Shown: positions 15,847 to 22,350 of the stretch, in pieces | Layout: each line of letters opens with the position of its first letter | Numbering within the stretch: position 1 is the first letter of the stretch | NCBI GenBank assembly: GCA_002084435.1 | Contig: NBLG01000004.1 | Location: forward strand, 102,610-126,482 | DNA: 23,873 bases | Source: Tenericutes bacterium 4572_104 | Lineage (GTDB): Bacteria; Bacillota_I; Bacilli_A; Izemoplasmatales; UBA5603 | Direction of reading: 5' to 3' | The notes under the pieces: model-generated | The model's database searches: none | The model's input: the letters and a program-made list of their open reading frames with translations, nothing else | What the model was told of the DNA's origin: nothing | Program-made: the position numbers and the translations under genes

Positions 15847-15855
15847 TGTTATAAT
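15847..15855 (+). promoter_or_regulatory. extended -10 promoter of the ECF sigma gene
   Basis: TGTTATAAT with the extended TG motif, about 20 bases before the TTG start. There is no clear -35 hexamer. It looks like a vegetative promoter rather than a typical ECF (AAC...CGT) one, so autoregulation by the sigma factor is not evident. Confidence 0.6.
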
Positions 15856-15876
15856 ATCCACACGGAGTGATGAATA

Positions 15877-16389
15877 TTGATTGCCTACGATAAATATATT
15901 GATGGATTAATTGAAAAAGATAATAAAGCCTTTGAAGTGATTTATGAGAACACAAAAAAAGGTGTTTTTTCGATGATTATATCTATTGTTAAAAACCGTG
16001 CAGTAACTGAAGATCTTATGCAAGATACTTATATGAAAATGATTCAAAAAATACATCAATACAAAAAGGGTAAGAATTTCTATGCATGGTTATTACAAAT
16101 CGCGAAAAATACGGCTTTGGATTATTATCGAAAAGAAAAAAGAATGACTTTAGTTGATCCTCAAGAAAATGAATATATGTTTAATAAAGCTATGAATAAT
16201 CCTGAAAATTATATGGTTTTGGATATGATTAAACCATTAAATGTAGAAGAAAAGCAAGTGGTTTTGTTAAGAATTGTCTCGGATTTGAAATTTAAAGACA
16301 TAGCTACAACTTTAAACAAACCTATAGGAACTATACTTTGGATTTACAACAAAGCAATTAAAAAGCTACAAAAATATAATGATAGATAG
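15877..16389 (+). CDS. ECF-type RNA polymerase sigma factor
   Basis: A 170-residue sigma-70 family protein with only regions 2 and 4. Region 2 spans about 17-85, including VTEDLMQDTYMKM (core binding) and FYAWLLQIAKNTALDYYRKEKR (-10 recognition). Region 4 (about 118-165) includes VEEKQVVLLRIVSDLKFKDIA and the helix-turn-helix up to NKAIKKLQKY. The start is TTG 15877: GGAG stands 9 bases upstream, no in-frame ATG is near, and the ATG at 15870 opens a short useless frame. The stop TAG touches the ribosome binding site of the next gene, so the two are translationally linked, as is usual for an ECF sigma and its membrane regulator. The target genes and the signal are unknown. Confidence 0.93.
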   Translation: MIAYDKYIDGLIEKDNKAFEVIYENTKKGVFSMIISIVKNRAVTEDLMQDTYMKMIQKIHQYKKGKNFYAWLLQIAKNTALDYYRKEKRMTLVDPQENEYMFNKAMNNPENYMVLDMIKPLNVEEKQVVLLRIVSDLKFKDIATTLNKPIGTILWIYNKAIKKLQKYNDR

Positions 16390-16400
16390 GAGTGAATAAT

Positions 16401-17630
16401 ATGAAAAAGAAAGATATCATTGCATCAATCAAGCAATCAGCTTTAGATGAAATACCTGATGTATTGCATAAAATTGATATTTCTAAGATAGAAATTGAAT
16501 CAGTTACCCCAATTGAAAAACCAAAATTTAATTTTCATAAAGCTTTTTCATACACATTCGCTTCTTTGTTTATTTTAGTTTCTGGATTATTAGCTTTTAA
16601 TATTATCAATATCGGTACTGATTATACTCCTTTAAATTCTGACACAGAAATTGTTGGATTTCAAACAGTTTCTGGAGCTGCTTTGTTAGATTCTTTCAGT
16701 AACGTTGATGAATTATCTCTTACTGACGATAATTTGGATATAGTTGAACTAAGTACTACTACTATTCAAACTCCAGATAATTCTATAATTGATCAAATTA
16801 ATACTATTAATCATTACTTAAATATGGCTGAAACTGTTTTAGTTAATGAAAAACAATTTATTTATAAATCAGTTGAATCAGATAATCCTGATTATGAATA
16901 TGCTTATCAGTATAATGGTACTGATTTATTAGGAAATTTAATTACATATTACGGATATTATAATATAATTGAAACTAATGCAGGACAGATAGAACAAGGA
17001 ATTTTAATTCACGATGACAGAGTTTTTCATTATTCAAGTGTAACTGTCCAAGATGGTTTGAATTCACTTTATCGTTATCATATATATGTTGATGAAGATG
17101 ATTATGTCGAAGTAATGAATCAAAGCAATAATAAAGTGCAAAGATTTCAATACAATGTTTACCGCAATAATCAATTGACTAGCTCTAGTACACTTACTAT
17201 TACATCAAAAGAAGATAAATTATTAGCTACACTTAGCATAACTAATCTAAATAATCAAGAAATTTTACTTAATTTGGAAAGAGATATGAGTGATGTTTCA
17301 AATCAAAGCTTCCAAGTTAATTACATGATTAATAATACCCAAGATCAATGCGAAGGAAGATTTACAGTTAGACCTGATTACGATAATACAACTGATACTT
17401 ATCATTTTAAATATGATATTAATAATACAACTGTTATTATTGGTAATAGGGAAAACAAAGGACATAATAAACCTACTGAAGATGATTTTAAATCCAGTCG
17501 TACTCCTCGCAATCCATATATTTCAACTTATCAAGAGACTACCACTGAAGAAACAGATAATAGTCCTAAAGGCCGAGGAAATCAAGGACATAAGAAACAA
17601 CAAACTTCGGATCAAGCGATGGTAGTTTAG
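16401..17630 (+). CDS. Single-pass membrane partner of the ECF sigma factor, probable anti-sigma
   Basis: A 409-residue protein. It has a short cytosolic N-terminus (about 1-46; KKKDIIASIKQSALDEIPDVLHKIDIS), one membrane helix (about 47-70), and a large extracellular part. This contains a beta-rich region with YAYQYNGTDLLGNLITYYGYYNI and ends in a charged, low-complexity tail rich in Thr, Lys, Gly and Gln. The layout and the coupling to the sigma gene argue for an anti-sigma or sensor role. No zinc anti-sigma HxxxCxxC motif is present; the only Cys is in the extracellular part (DQCEG). The start is ATG 16401, with GGAG 8 bases upstream; the in-frame GTG at 16392 lies inside that site. I recognise no named family for the extracellular domain. 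Confidence 0.75.
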   Translation: MKKKDIIASIKQSALDEIPDVLHKIDISKIEIESVTPIEKPKFNFHKAFSYTFASLFILVSGLLAFNIINIGTDYTPLNSDTEIVGFQTVSGAALLDSFSNVDELSLTDDNLDIVELSTTTIQTPDNSIIDQINTINHYLNMAETVLVNEKQFIYKSVESDNPDYEYAYQYNGTDLLGNLITYYGYYNIIETNAGQIEQGILIHDDRVFHYSSVTVQDGLNSLYRYHIYVDEDDYVEVMNQSNNKVQRFQYNVYRNNQLTSSSTLTITSKEDKLLATLSITNLNNQEILLNLERDMSDVSNQSFQVNYMINNTQDQCEGRFTVRPDYDNTTDTYHFKYDINNTTVIIGNRENKGHNKPTEDDFKSSRTPRNPYISTYQETTTEETDNSPKGRGNQGHKKQQTSDQAMVV

Positions 17631-17669
17631 ATAATGTTTGGATTAAGATAATATTTAAAAGCAAGATAG

Positions 17670-17783
17670 AAATTTAATATTATAGTTATTTTCTCTGATG
17701 TTCATAATAATTATAAAAATAATAAGAAACTTAAAAAACAAGTTTCTGAACAAGATGATATATTTGAATTTTTTATAAAATAA
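17670..17783 (+). pseudogene. possible metallophosphoesterase remnant
   Basis: A stretch of 37 open codons without a start codon, beginning after a TAG and ending at TAA 17781-17783, directly before a terminator. The translation contains NIIVIFSDVHNN, which resembles the first strand and the DxH metal-binding motif (usually ISDxHxN) of calcineurin-like phosphoesterases, followed by a helix-like KKLKKQVSEQDD. Nothing of the later motifs (GD, GNHD, GHTH) follows. It could be a decayed gene end or a chance match in AT-rich DNA; the call is weak. Confidence 0.22.
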
Positions 17784-17785
17784 GT

Positions 17786-17813
17786 AAAAGAGAAGTTTTT
17801 AAACTTCTCTTTT
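17786..17813. terminator. bidirectional terminator
   Basis: Perfect 13-bp inverted repeat (AAAAGAGAAGTTT at 17786-17798 and its complement at 17801-17813) between the convergent anti-sigma-like and HAAS-repeat genes. The T-rich flanks on both strands are mostly part of the stem. The 185 bases after 17630 hold this, the possible remnant above, and a second hairpin without T run (AGAAACTT/AAGTTTCT, 17725-17747). Confidence 0.7.
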
Positions 17814-17815
17814 CT

Positions 17816-18955
17816 TTAAGCGTTTTTAATTATCGCTACTACTGGAATTGAAACAAATGCAAGCCAAGAAAATGCCCACCATCCAAAGAAGTATCCTAAA
17901 CTAAAAAATATTATCGTAGTTACAAAAGGTAAACAAGCAATTAAATGATGCTCTTTTGGTGAATGTCTAACAATAGCTAAAATTGGAACTAAAAGAAAGA
18001 TCATCCATAGATAAGCCCATGTGCTCGCAAAGATTATTCCCAATGAAATATATATAATCATAAGCGCAAGCGTTAGAATCCATTCTAGACGGTTATTTTT
18101 GTTTATTACAAAAAATGAATCTTCACTGAAAATCAAAGAAATTCCTACAGGTAATAAAAACGCAAATAAACCATATCCCCATTCATTATACATATATCCT
18201 ATATATAAATAAGCACCTATAGAAATTACAAATCCTAGTTCAAATATAATTACCTTCCATAGTTTAGATTCATGAAGAACTCCTATCATGGGAATAATCA
18301 TAAATATTAGCCAAATAGGATTCCACATTTTTGCATAATACCAAACTAAAACAAAGATAATTATCGCTACAAATGGACTTATTGCGGTTAGAAAAGAAAT
18401 AAACCTCATTGTTTTTACACTAGAAAAAATAGCGATTATTGGGACAATTATGAAGATAAGCCATGCTGGATTCCATAGATTAAGCCAAAATCCAAGAACT
18501 AAAAAGATTATTAAAGCCACGAAAGGACTTAAGGCAATCCAGCCATTCATTGAGTTCTTATCAAATAAATTAACAACTATCGCAACCATCGGAATAGATA
18601 AAAAAACCAACCATCCAGGATGCCATAAATTAAACCCTAATCCAAGAATCATAAAAACAACTAAAGAAATAAATGGCATTAAAGCTGTTATTTTATTATT
18701 TCTATTAGTAGCTTTTGAATGCCCACCTCTATGAATATAGATATATTCTTCTCCTTCTACAAATTCTTCTGATAAATTTTTTATGACTTGTTCGGGAGAA
18801 CCTATCATTTTTATTATTTTTTCTTCTGAAAGATTCTTGTTTAAAGCGTCATCAATCATTTCCCCGTAATCATCTAAAATATCAGATATTTCATCATCCT
18901 TAATATTGTATTCTAACAATAGTTCTTTCAATCTTTTTAAATATCTTTCTTTCAT
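17816..18955 (-). CDS. HAAS/DUF1700-type membrane protein with six ~50-residue repeats
   Basis: A 379-residue protein. The first 66 residues are the helical HAAS/DUF1700 domain typical of genes next to PadR regulators: RYLKRLKELL, then ISDILDDYGEMIDDAL and IIKMIGSPEQVIKNL. After a short linker (about 67-87) the rest is six tandem membrane hairpins of about 50 residues. Each has two hydrophobic helices around a turn; in the first three the turn is LW(H/N)PxWL(V/I)F (Trp111, Trp161, Trp211), and in the last three it is degenerate (Trp259, Trp313, Trp360). Its ATG lies 1 base after the PadR stop, with AAGGGGA inside the end of that gene, so the two are made together. PadR-HAAS pairs often respond to envelope or drug stress; the job of this repeat domain is unknown. 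Confidence 0.85.
   Translation of the reverse strand: MKERYLKRLKELLLEYNIKDDEISDILDDYGEMIDDALNKNLSEEKIIKMIGSPEQVIKNLSEEFVEGEEYIYIHRGGHSKATNRNNKITALMPFISLVVFMILGLGFNLWHPGWLVFLSIPMVAIVVNLFDKNSMNGWIALSPFVALIIFLVLGFWLNLWNPAWLIFIIVPIIAIFSSVKTMRFISFLTAISPFVAIIIFVLVWYYAKMWNPIWLIFMIIPMIGVLHESKLWKVIIFELGFVISIGAYLYIGYMYNEWGYGLFAFLLPVGISLIFSEDSFFVINKNNRLEWILTLALMIIYISLGIIFASTWAYLWMIFLLVPILAIVRHSPKEHHLIACLPFVTTIIFFSLGYFFGWWAFSWLAFVSIPVVAIIKNA
17825..18694 (-). repeat. six tandem protein repeats of ~50 residues
   Basis: Residues 88-127, 138-177 and 188-227 align with exact 50-residue spacing: (A/T)(L/I)xPFxxxxxFxxL, then LWNPxWLxFxxxPMxAI. Units at about 238-274, 291-330 and 338-377 keep the two helices and a Trp in the turn but have diverged. 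This points to internal duplication of a two-helix membrane unit. Confidence 0.8.
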
Positions 18956-18956
18956 C

Positions 18957-19271
18957 TTAGTTATCCCCTTCTAAAATTTTAAATACACCTTTAATAAACA
19001 ATTTCCATTCAGCTAAATATTCCTTCAGTTTCTCTTCCCCTTTTTCTGTTATTTTATAAAACTTCTTAGGCGCTCCAACAGGAGATGGAATTTTATAAGT
19101 TTCAAAATACTCTAATTTTGTTAGTCTTCTCAATAAAGGATAGATTGTATTTTCATTAATAGGTACTTCATCAGATAACTGTTCTATTATATCAAATCCA
19201 CACATATCTCTTTGATCTATTAATTTTAATACACAGATTTCGATTATACCTTTTTTAAATTGAGAGTTCAT
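18957..19271 (-). CDS. PadR family transcriptional regulator
   Basis: A 104-residue winged-helix repressor of the short PadR type. Motifs: KKGIIEICVLKLI, MCGFDIIEQLS, the recognition helix NENTIYPLLRRLTKLEYFET (40-59), and the wing GAPKKFYKITEKGEEKL (66-82). Repressors of this type dimerise by a C-terminal helix and release DNA on binding small hydrophobic or aromatic compounds; the ligand is not evident here. AAGGGGTGG stands before the ATG. The gene is first in a two-gene unit with the HAAS membrane protein. Two TGTGT-N3-ACACA palindromes overlap and follow its promoter, strongly suggesting autorepression. Confidence 0.95.
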   Translation of the reverse strand: MNSQFKKGIIEICVLKLIDQRDMCGFDIIEQLSDEVPINENTIYPLLRRLTKLEYFETYKIPSPVGAPKKFYKITEKGEEKLKEYLAEWKLFIKGVFKILEGDN

Positions 19272-19286
19272 TCAACCACCCCTTTA

Positions 19287-19299
19287 TGTGTTATACACA
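19287..19299. promoter_or_regulatory. PadR candidate operator 1
   Basis: Perfect inverted repeat TGTGT-TAT-ACACA, directly downstream of the padR -10 box and over the predicted transcription start. It matches the arms of the second site 33 bases away. Confidence 0.6.
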
Positions 19300-19327
19300 A
19301 TAATAGCTTAACATATTCTTGTGTAAA
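19300..19327 (-). promoter_or_regulatory. promoter of the padR-HAAS unit
   Basis: Minus strand TTTACA (19327-19322), 16-base spacer, TATTAT (19305-19300). The -35 lies inside operator 2 and the -10 abuts operator 1, so a bound regulator would block RNA polymerase. Confidence 0.55.
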
Positions 19328-19333
19328 ACACAA
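19319..19333. promoter_or_regulatory. PadR candidate operator 2
   Basis: Perfect inverted repeat TTGTGT-AAA-ACACAA overlapping the padR -35 box. Its centre is 33 bases from that of operator 1, about three helical turns, so two dimers could sit on the same face of the DNA. Confidence 0.6.
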
Positions 19334-19347
19334 TAAGTAAACCGCTT

Positions 19348-19373
19348 AAAAAAAGAAGTTTTAAAAACTTCAT
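19348..19373 (-). terminator. terminator of the aldehyde dehydrogenase to O-antigen ligase operon
   Basis: Minus strand stem GAAGTTTT/AAAACTTC (19355-19362 and 19364-19371) followed by seven T, just after the ligase-like gene's stop. Confidence 0.8.
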
Positions 19374-19382
19374 TTTCCAACA

Positions 19383-20708
19383 CTATGAAATACGTAATTC
19401 TTTACGCAAAATATCAATTTTATTTGCGCTCTCTACAAACGCTATTATGATAAACATAATAGTCATATATTGTGGCATAAGATAGATATTGTCAACCATA
19501 CCATGAATATTAGCGCCAATCAAAGCGATTAATAAAATTGCCTTTTCTTGAGTAAAACTAACAAAGAAAATTCGCAATAAAGAAATAAATTGGATTACTA
19601 AAGCAATACCGCCTAATATACCAAAACAAGCTAAAATATGCAAAATTGTATTATGAAACATTCTAAGCCCATCAGCTTGTCTAGCTAAAACTCCTCCACC
19701 AAAAACAAGATGAGTTTTAAATGTAGCTATAGCCTCTTTCCATATTTCAATTCGGCCATTATCTTCTAAACGGTATAATTCAAGCCTTTCCCAAATTGCG
19801 TAAAAATATGCTTTTGTAAAATAAGCCATTATGCTTACTATTAAAACTCCTATTGTTATATTTAATAAGAGATTCCATTTATGTTCATATTTGATGAACA
19901 TAAATAATAATAAGAACAAACTTGTTATTAAAAAAGCTATTATTCCAGCTCTAGAAAGAGTAAATAATAACATTACAAATTCAAACAAAGCTAAAACAAT
20001 CCAAAATATATGAAGTTTGTATTTTTTAATAAAATAAACTGTAGAAGATATAAACATTATTAAATAAGTCGCAATAAAATTAGATATACCCCATCCAAGA
20101 TTTAGTGTTTTAGCTTCTAAAGCGTGGATTACATCATCTTCTCTCATATAAAATATAGCTACTTCTAATGAAATTAAAACTCCTAAAACAACAAATATAC
20201 GAATTAGATATACTAAGAACTCTCCCTCAACTGTATTTGCGAAAAATCCATATAACAAAATAAGAAAAATAATATATAAAAACAGTAATAGTGATAACAT
20301 GCTAAAAGCTTGATTATTTACAATCATAGAAATTATTACTGCTACACCTAAAAAAGAGATACCTAGAAAAAACTTACCTCTTAAAAACTTTGTTTTATAG
20401 ATAACAATATGTAAAATTATTCCTAATATTAATAGAGCGATTACATAGTACATTGAATTTGGAATTAGATCTATATCCCAATTTGTTTGTGAAATCATAA
20501 ATAGCATATTTAATAGAAAAGGCACTATATGTATTGTGTTTTTTATCGATAATAATAAAATAAAAACAATAGTGGAAAATAAATATAATCCTAAATCCTG
20601 AATTAAAAAACCACCTAGTTCTTCTTGACCAAAAAACCAAATAGTTAGGGTAATTAAACTTATAAATATTAAATAGGGTAATTTAGTAAAAAAGTTTTCT
20701 TCAGTCAT
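19383..20708 (-). CDS. O-antigen ligase/polymerase-like membrane protein
   Basis: A 441-residue protein with about 12 hydrophobic segments and the large loop typical of the Wzy/WaaL (O-antigen ligase) superfamily. Conserved points: TLSRAG (250-255), NGRIEIWKEAI (317-327), the FGGGVLA segment, FHNTILHIL (351-359) with the loop His352, and a late His in ANIHGMVDNI. Family members join or polymerise undecaprenyl-linked glycans, so this one may act on a surface polysaccharide or glycoprotein glycan. No glycosyltransferases are adjacent. It is the last gene of a five-gene minus-strand unit, 25 bases after the SRAP gene, with AGGAGAAAAGC before its ATG. The exact reaction is unknown. Confidence 0.82.
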   Translation of the reverse strand: MTEENFFTKLPYLIFISLITLTIWFFGQEELGGFLIQDLGLYLFSTIVFILLLSIKNTIHIVPFLLNMLFMISQTNWDIDLIPNSMYYVIALLILGIILHIVIYKTKFLRGKFFLGISFLGVAVIISMIVNNQAFSMLSLLLFLYIIFLILLYGFFANTVEGEFLVYLIRIFVVLGVLISLEVAIFYMREDDVIHALEAKTLNLGWGISNFIATYLIMFISSTVYFIKKYKLHIFWIVLALFEFVMLLFTLSRAGIIAFLITSLFLLLFMFIKYEHKWNLLLNITIGVLIVSIMAYFTKAYFYAIWERLELYRLEDNGRIEIWKEAIATFKTHLVFGGGVLARQADGLRMFHNTILHILACFGILGGIALVIQFISLLRIFFVSFTQEKAILLIALIGANIHGMVDNIYLMPQYMTIMFIIIAFVESANKIDILRKELRIS

Positions 20709-20733
20709 GCTTTTCTCCTAGGTATATATAATA

Positions 20734-21414
20734 TTAAACTGACTTTATAATTGATTCATCATCATTTATTACTTGATTTACTCTCTTCGATACTTGATGA
20801 AGAGATAAATTATTATAACTTTGTTTTTGTAATATTGTCATAAGAATATTTCTATCCTTAATTTTGGGATCTAACCATTGTTTTGCCTCTGTTTCTGAAA
20901 GAATCACAGGCATCCGATTATGAATGTCTTTCATTAAAGAAGTAGCTTCTTTAGTTATTATAGTACTTGTATATAATTTAGAACCATCTTTTCTTTTATA
21001 AACTGTCCAAAGCCCTGCGAAACCAAAGATATCCTTATCTTTAAGATAAAAATAATATGGAGTTTTGGTTGATGAATTTCTATGCCATTCAAAAAACCCA
21101 CTCGCTATTATAACACATCTTCTTTGATAAAAAGATTTTTTATAAGCAGGTTTAGAGTCAAGAGATTCTATTCTTGCGTTTATCATTTTATAACCTATAT
21201 TTTCATCTTTTGCCCATTCGGGAACAAAACCCCATCTTAAAAGACCTACATGATAATTTGAACCATTATTTATTAAAGAAATTGTATTTTGTCCAGGACT
21301 TATATTATATCTTGGTAGTGTGATTGATTCATCCAAGATATGAATATCATAGTTTTTATTCAAATATTGCTTTAATTCTTCTCTTGAAACAGATATACCG
21401 TATCTTCCACACAT
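20734..21414 (-). CDS. SRAP domain protein (HMCES/YedK type), abasic-site DNA crosslinker
   Basis: A 226-residue SOS response-associated peptidase (SRAP). Proteins of this family bind abasic sites in single-stranded DNA and form a covalent thiazolidine link through the N-terminal Cys. All key residues are present: Cys2 (MCGRYG, exposed after Met removal), Asn79 in INARIES, Glu109 in SGFFEWHR, and His165 in DIHNRMPVIL. The fixed Cys2 confirms the start. The ATG is 1 base after the ridA stop and its ribosome binding site is weak (AGAAGAA), so translation probably depends on ridA. No LexA-like SOS box was noticed, and no repair gene is adjacent. Confidence 0.95.
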   Translation of the reverse strand: MCGRYGISVSREELKQYLNKNYDIHILDESITLPRYNISPGQNTISLINNGSNYHVGLLRWGFVPEWAKDENIGYKMINARIESLDSKPAYKKSFYQRRCVIIASGFFEWHRNSSTKTPYYFYLKDKDIFGFAGLWTVYKRKDGSKLYTSTIITKEATSLMKDIHNRMPVILSETEAKQWLDPKIKDRNILMTILQKQSYNNLSLHQVSKRVNQVINDDESIIKSV

Positions 21415-21415
21415 T

Positions 21416-21793
21416 TTATTCTTCTACTGCTATTGCATCTATTTCTATTAATACATTAAGTGGTAATCTAGTCACTTCTACAGCGAATCTTGCAGGTTTA
21501 TGATTGCCAAAAAACTCAAGATATACTTGATTCATATCTTTAAACATACTTAAATCTTTCATGAAAACACCGCATTTAACGATGTTTTCTTTTTTTAATC
21601 CAGCTTTTTCTACTATAGCTAAGATATTTTCTAAACTTTGTCTTGTCTGAGACATAATATCAGAGCCTGCAGGTTTCATTGTTTCAGGAACATATGGAAT
21701 TTGACCTGAAACATATAATGTATCTTTTACAAGTATTCCTTGACTATAAGGTCCTACTGCAGCAGGTGCTTTTTTAGTTTCAATAAAATTCAT
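21416..21793 (-). CDS. ridA: RidA family reactive imine/enamine deaminase
   Basis: A 125-residue RidA (YjgF/YER057c) protein, the usual length. These trimers hydrolyse reactive 2-aminoacrylate and similar enamines made by PLP enzymes, protecting other PLP enzymes. Family motifs: APAAVGPYSQGI (9-20), LYVSGQIP (26-33), CGVFMKDL, and the active-site PARFAVEVTRLP with Arg102 plus IEIDAIA with Glu117. AGAGGAAAAGC precedes the ATG, which overlaps the TGA of the upstream YcxB-like gene (ATGA). The active-site Arg indicates a deaminase of the RidA subgroup rather than one of the Arg-lacking relatives. Confidence 0.95.
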   Translation of the reverse strand: MNFIETKKAPAAVGPYSQGILVKDTLYVSGQIPYVPETMKPAGSDIMSQTRQSLENILAIVEKAGLKKENIVKCGVFMKDLSMFKDMNQVYLEFFGNHKPARFAVEVTRLPLNVLIEIDAIAVEE

Positions 21794-22335
21794 TGCTTTT
21801 CCTCTTTTCTTTCTAATGATTGCGGTAATTTAATTTGTTTATCTGATAAATGTTTTTTTAATAATTTTAATAATAAATCATATTTTTCTTCATCAATTGC
21901 ATTTATTGGAATAAATAAAATCCTTGAACTTTTTAAGTTAATTATTAAAACATCTTTAACTAGTTGTACTTTAGATATTTCTTCCCAAAATGTATCATAG
22001 GAAATACTAACAAATGTTTCTCTAAATCCTTCTTCACTTATTTCTATAGTTATATCATGTTTAACTAACATCGGGTTTCTTCGAAACTTCTTCTTTGATT
22101 GATTATAAATCGAAAACCTTAATAATAATGTAATTATAACTATAAATATTAAAAACATAAAATATCCGAAAGGAAGCCTCGCAAATATAGCAATTATCAT
22201 TATGATTATATCAAAACCATAAATTAAATAGCGATTGATTAAACGCATAAAAGGCGTTTTTTCTAACGCTGACCATAGATTAACTCTTATATAATCTTTT
22301 TCAAGAATTCTATAGGTAAATTTAATTGGTTTCAT
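21790..22335 (-). CDS. YcxB-like membrane protein
   Basis: A 181-residue protein with two adjacent hydrophobic segments (about 33-50 and 53-73) and a cytosolic C-terminal domain (about 85-160) of the YcxB-like type. This contains DITIEISEEGFRETF, SYDTFWEEISKV and the closing ILFIPINAIDEEKYDLLLKLLKKHL. The function of the family is unknown. AGAGGAATAT precedes the ATG. The gene starts 15 bases after the aldehyde dehydrogenase and overlaps ridA by 4 bases. It stops with TGA. It may be membrane-anchored and sense or bind something, but nothing in the sequence says what. Confidence 0.8.
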   Translation of the reverse strand: MKPIKFTYRILEKDYIRVNLWSALEKTPFMRLINRYLIYGFDIIIMIIAIFARLPFGYFMFLIFIVIITLLLRFSIYNQSKKKFRRNPMLVKHDITIEISEEGFRETFVSISYDTFWEEISKVQLVKDVLIINLKSSRILFIPINAIDEEKYDLLLKLLKKHLSDKQIKLPQSLERKEEKQ

Positions 22336-22350
22336 ATATTCCTCTTTTAC

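Noticed and set aside
17413..17625. Second frame of 70 codons in the anti-sigma-like gene
   Set aside because: It overlaps the real gene in another frame, has no ribosome binding site and no motif.
17725..17747. Terminator for the anti-sigma-like gene at AGAAACTT/AAGTTTCT
   Set aside because: No T run follows the stem on the plus strand; the hairpin at 17786-17813 is the better terminator.
18450..18734. Plus-strand open frame of 94 codons with repeated motifs
   Set aside because: It is the reverse strand of the membrane repeats; its apparent repeats only mirror those of the real gene.
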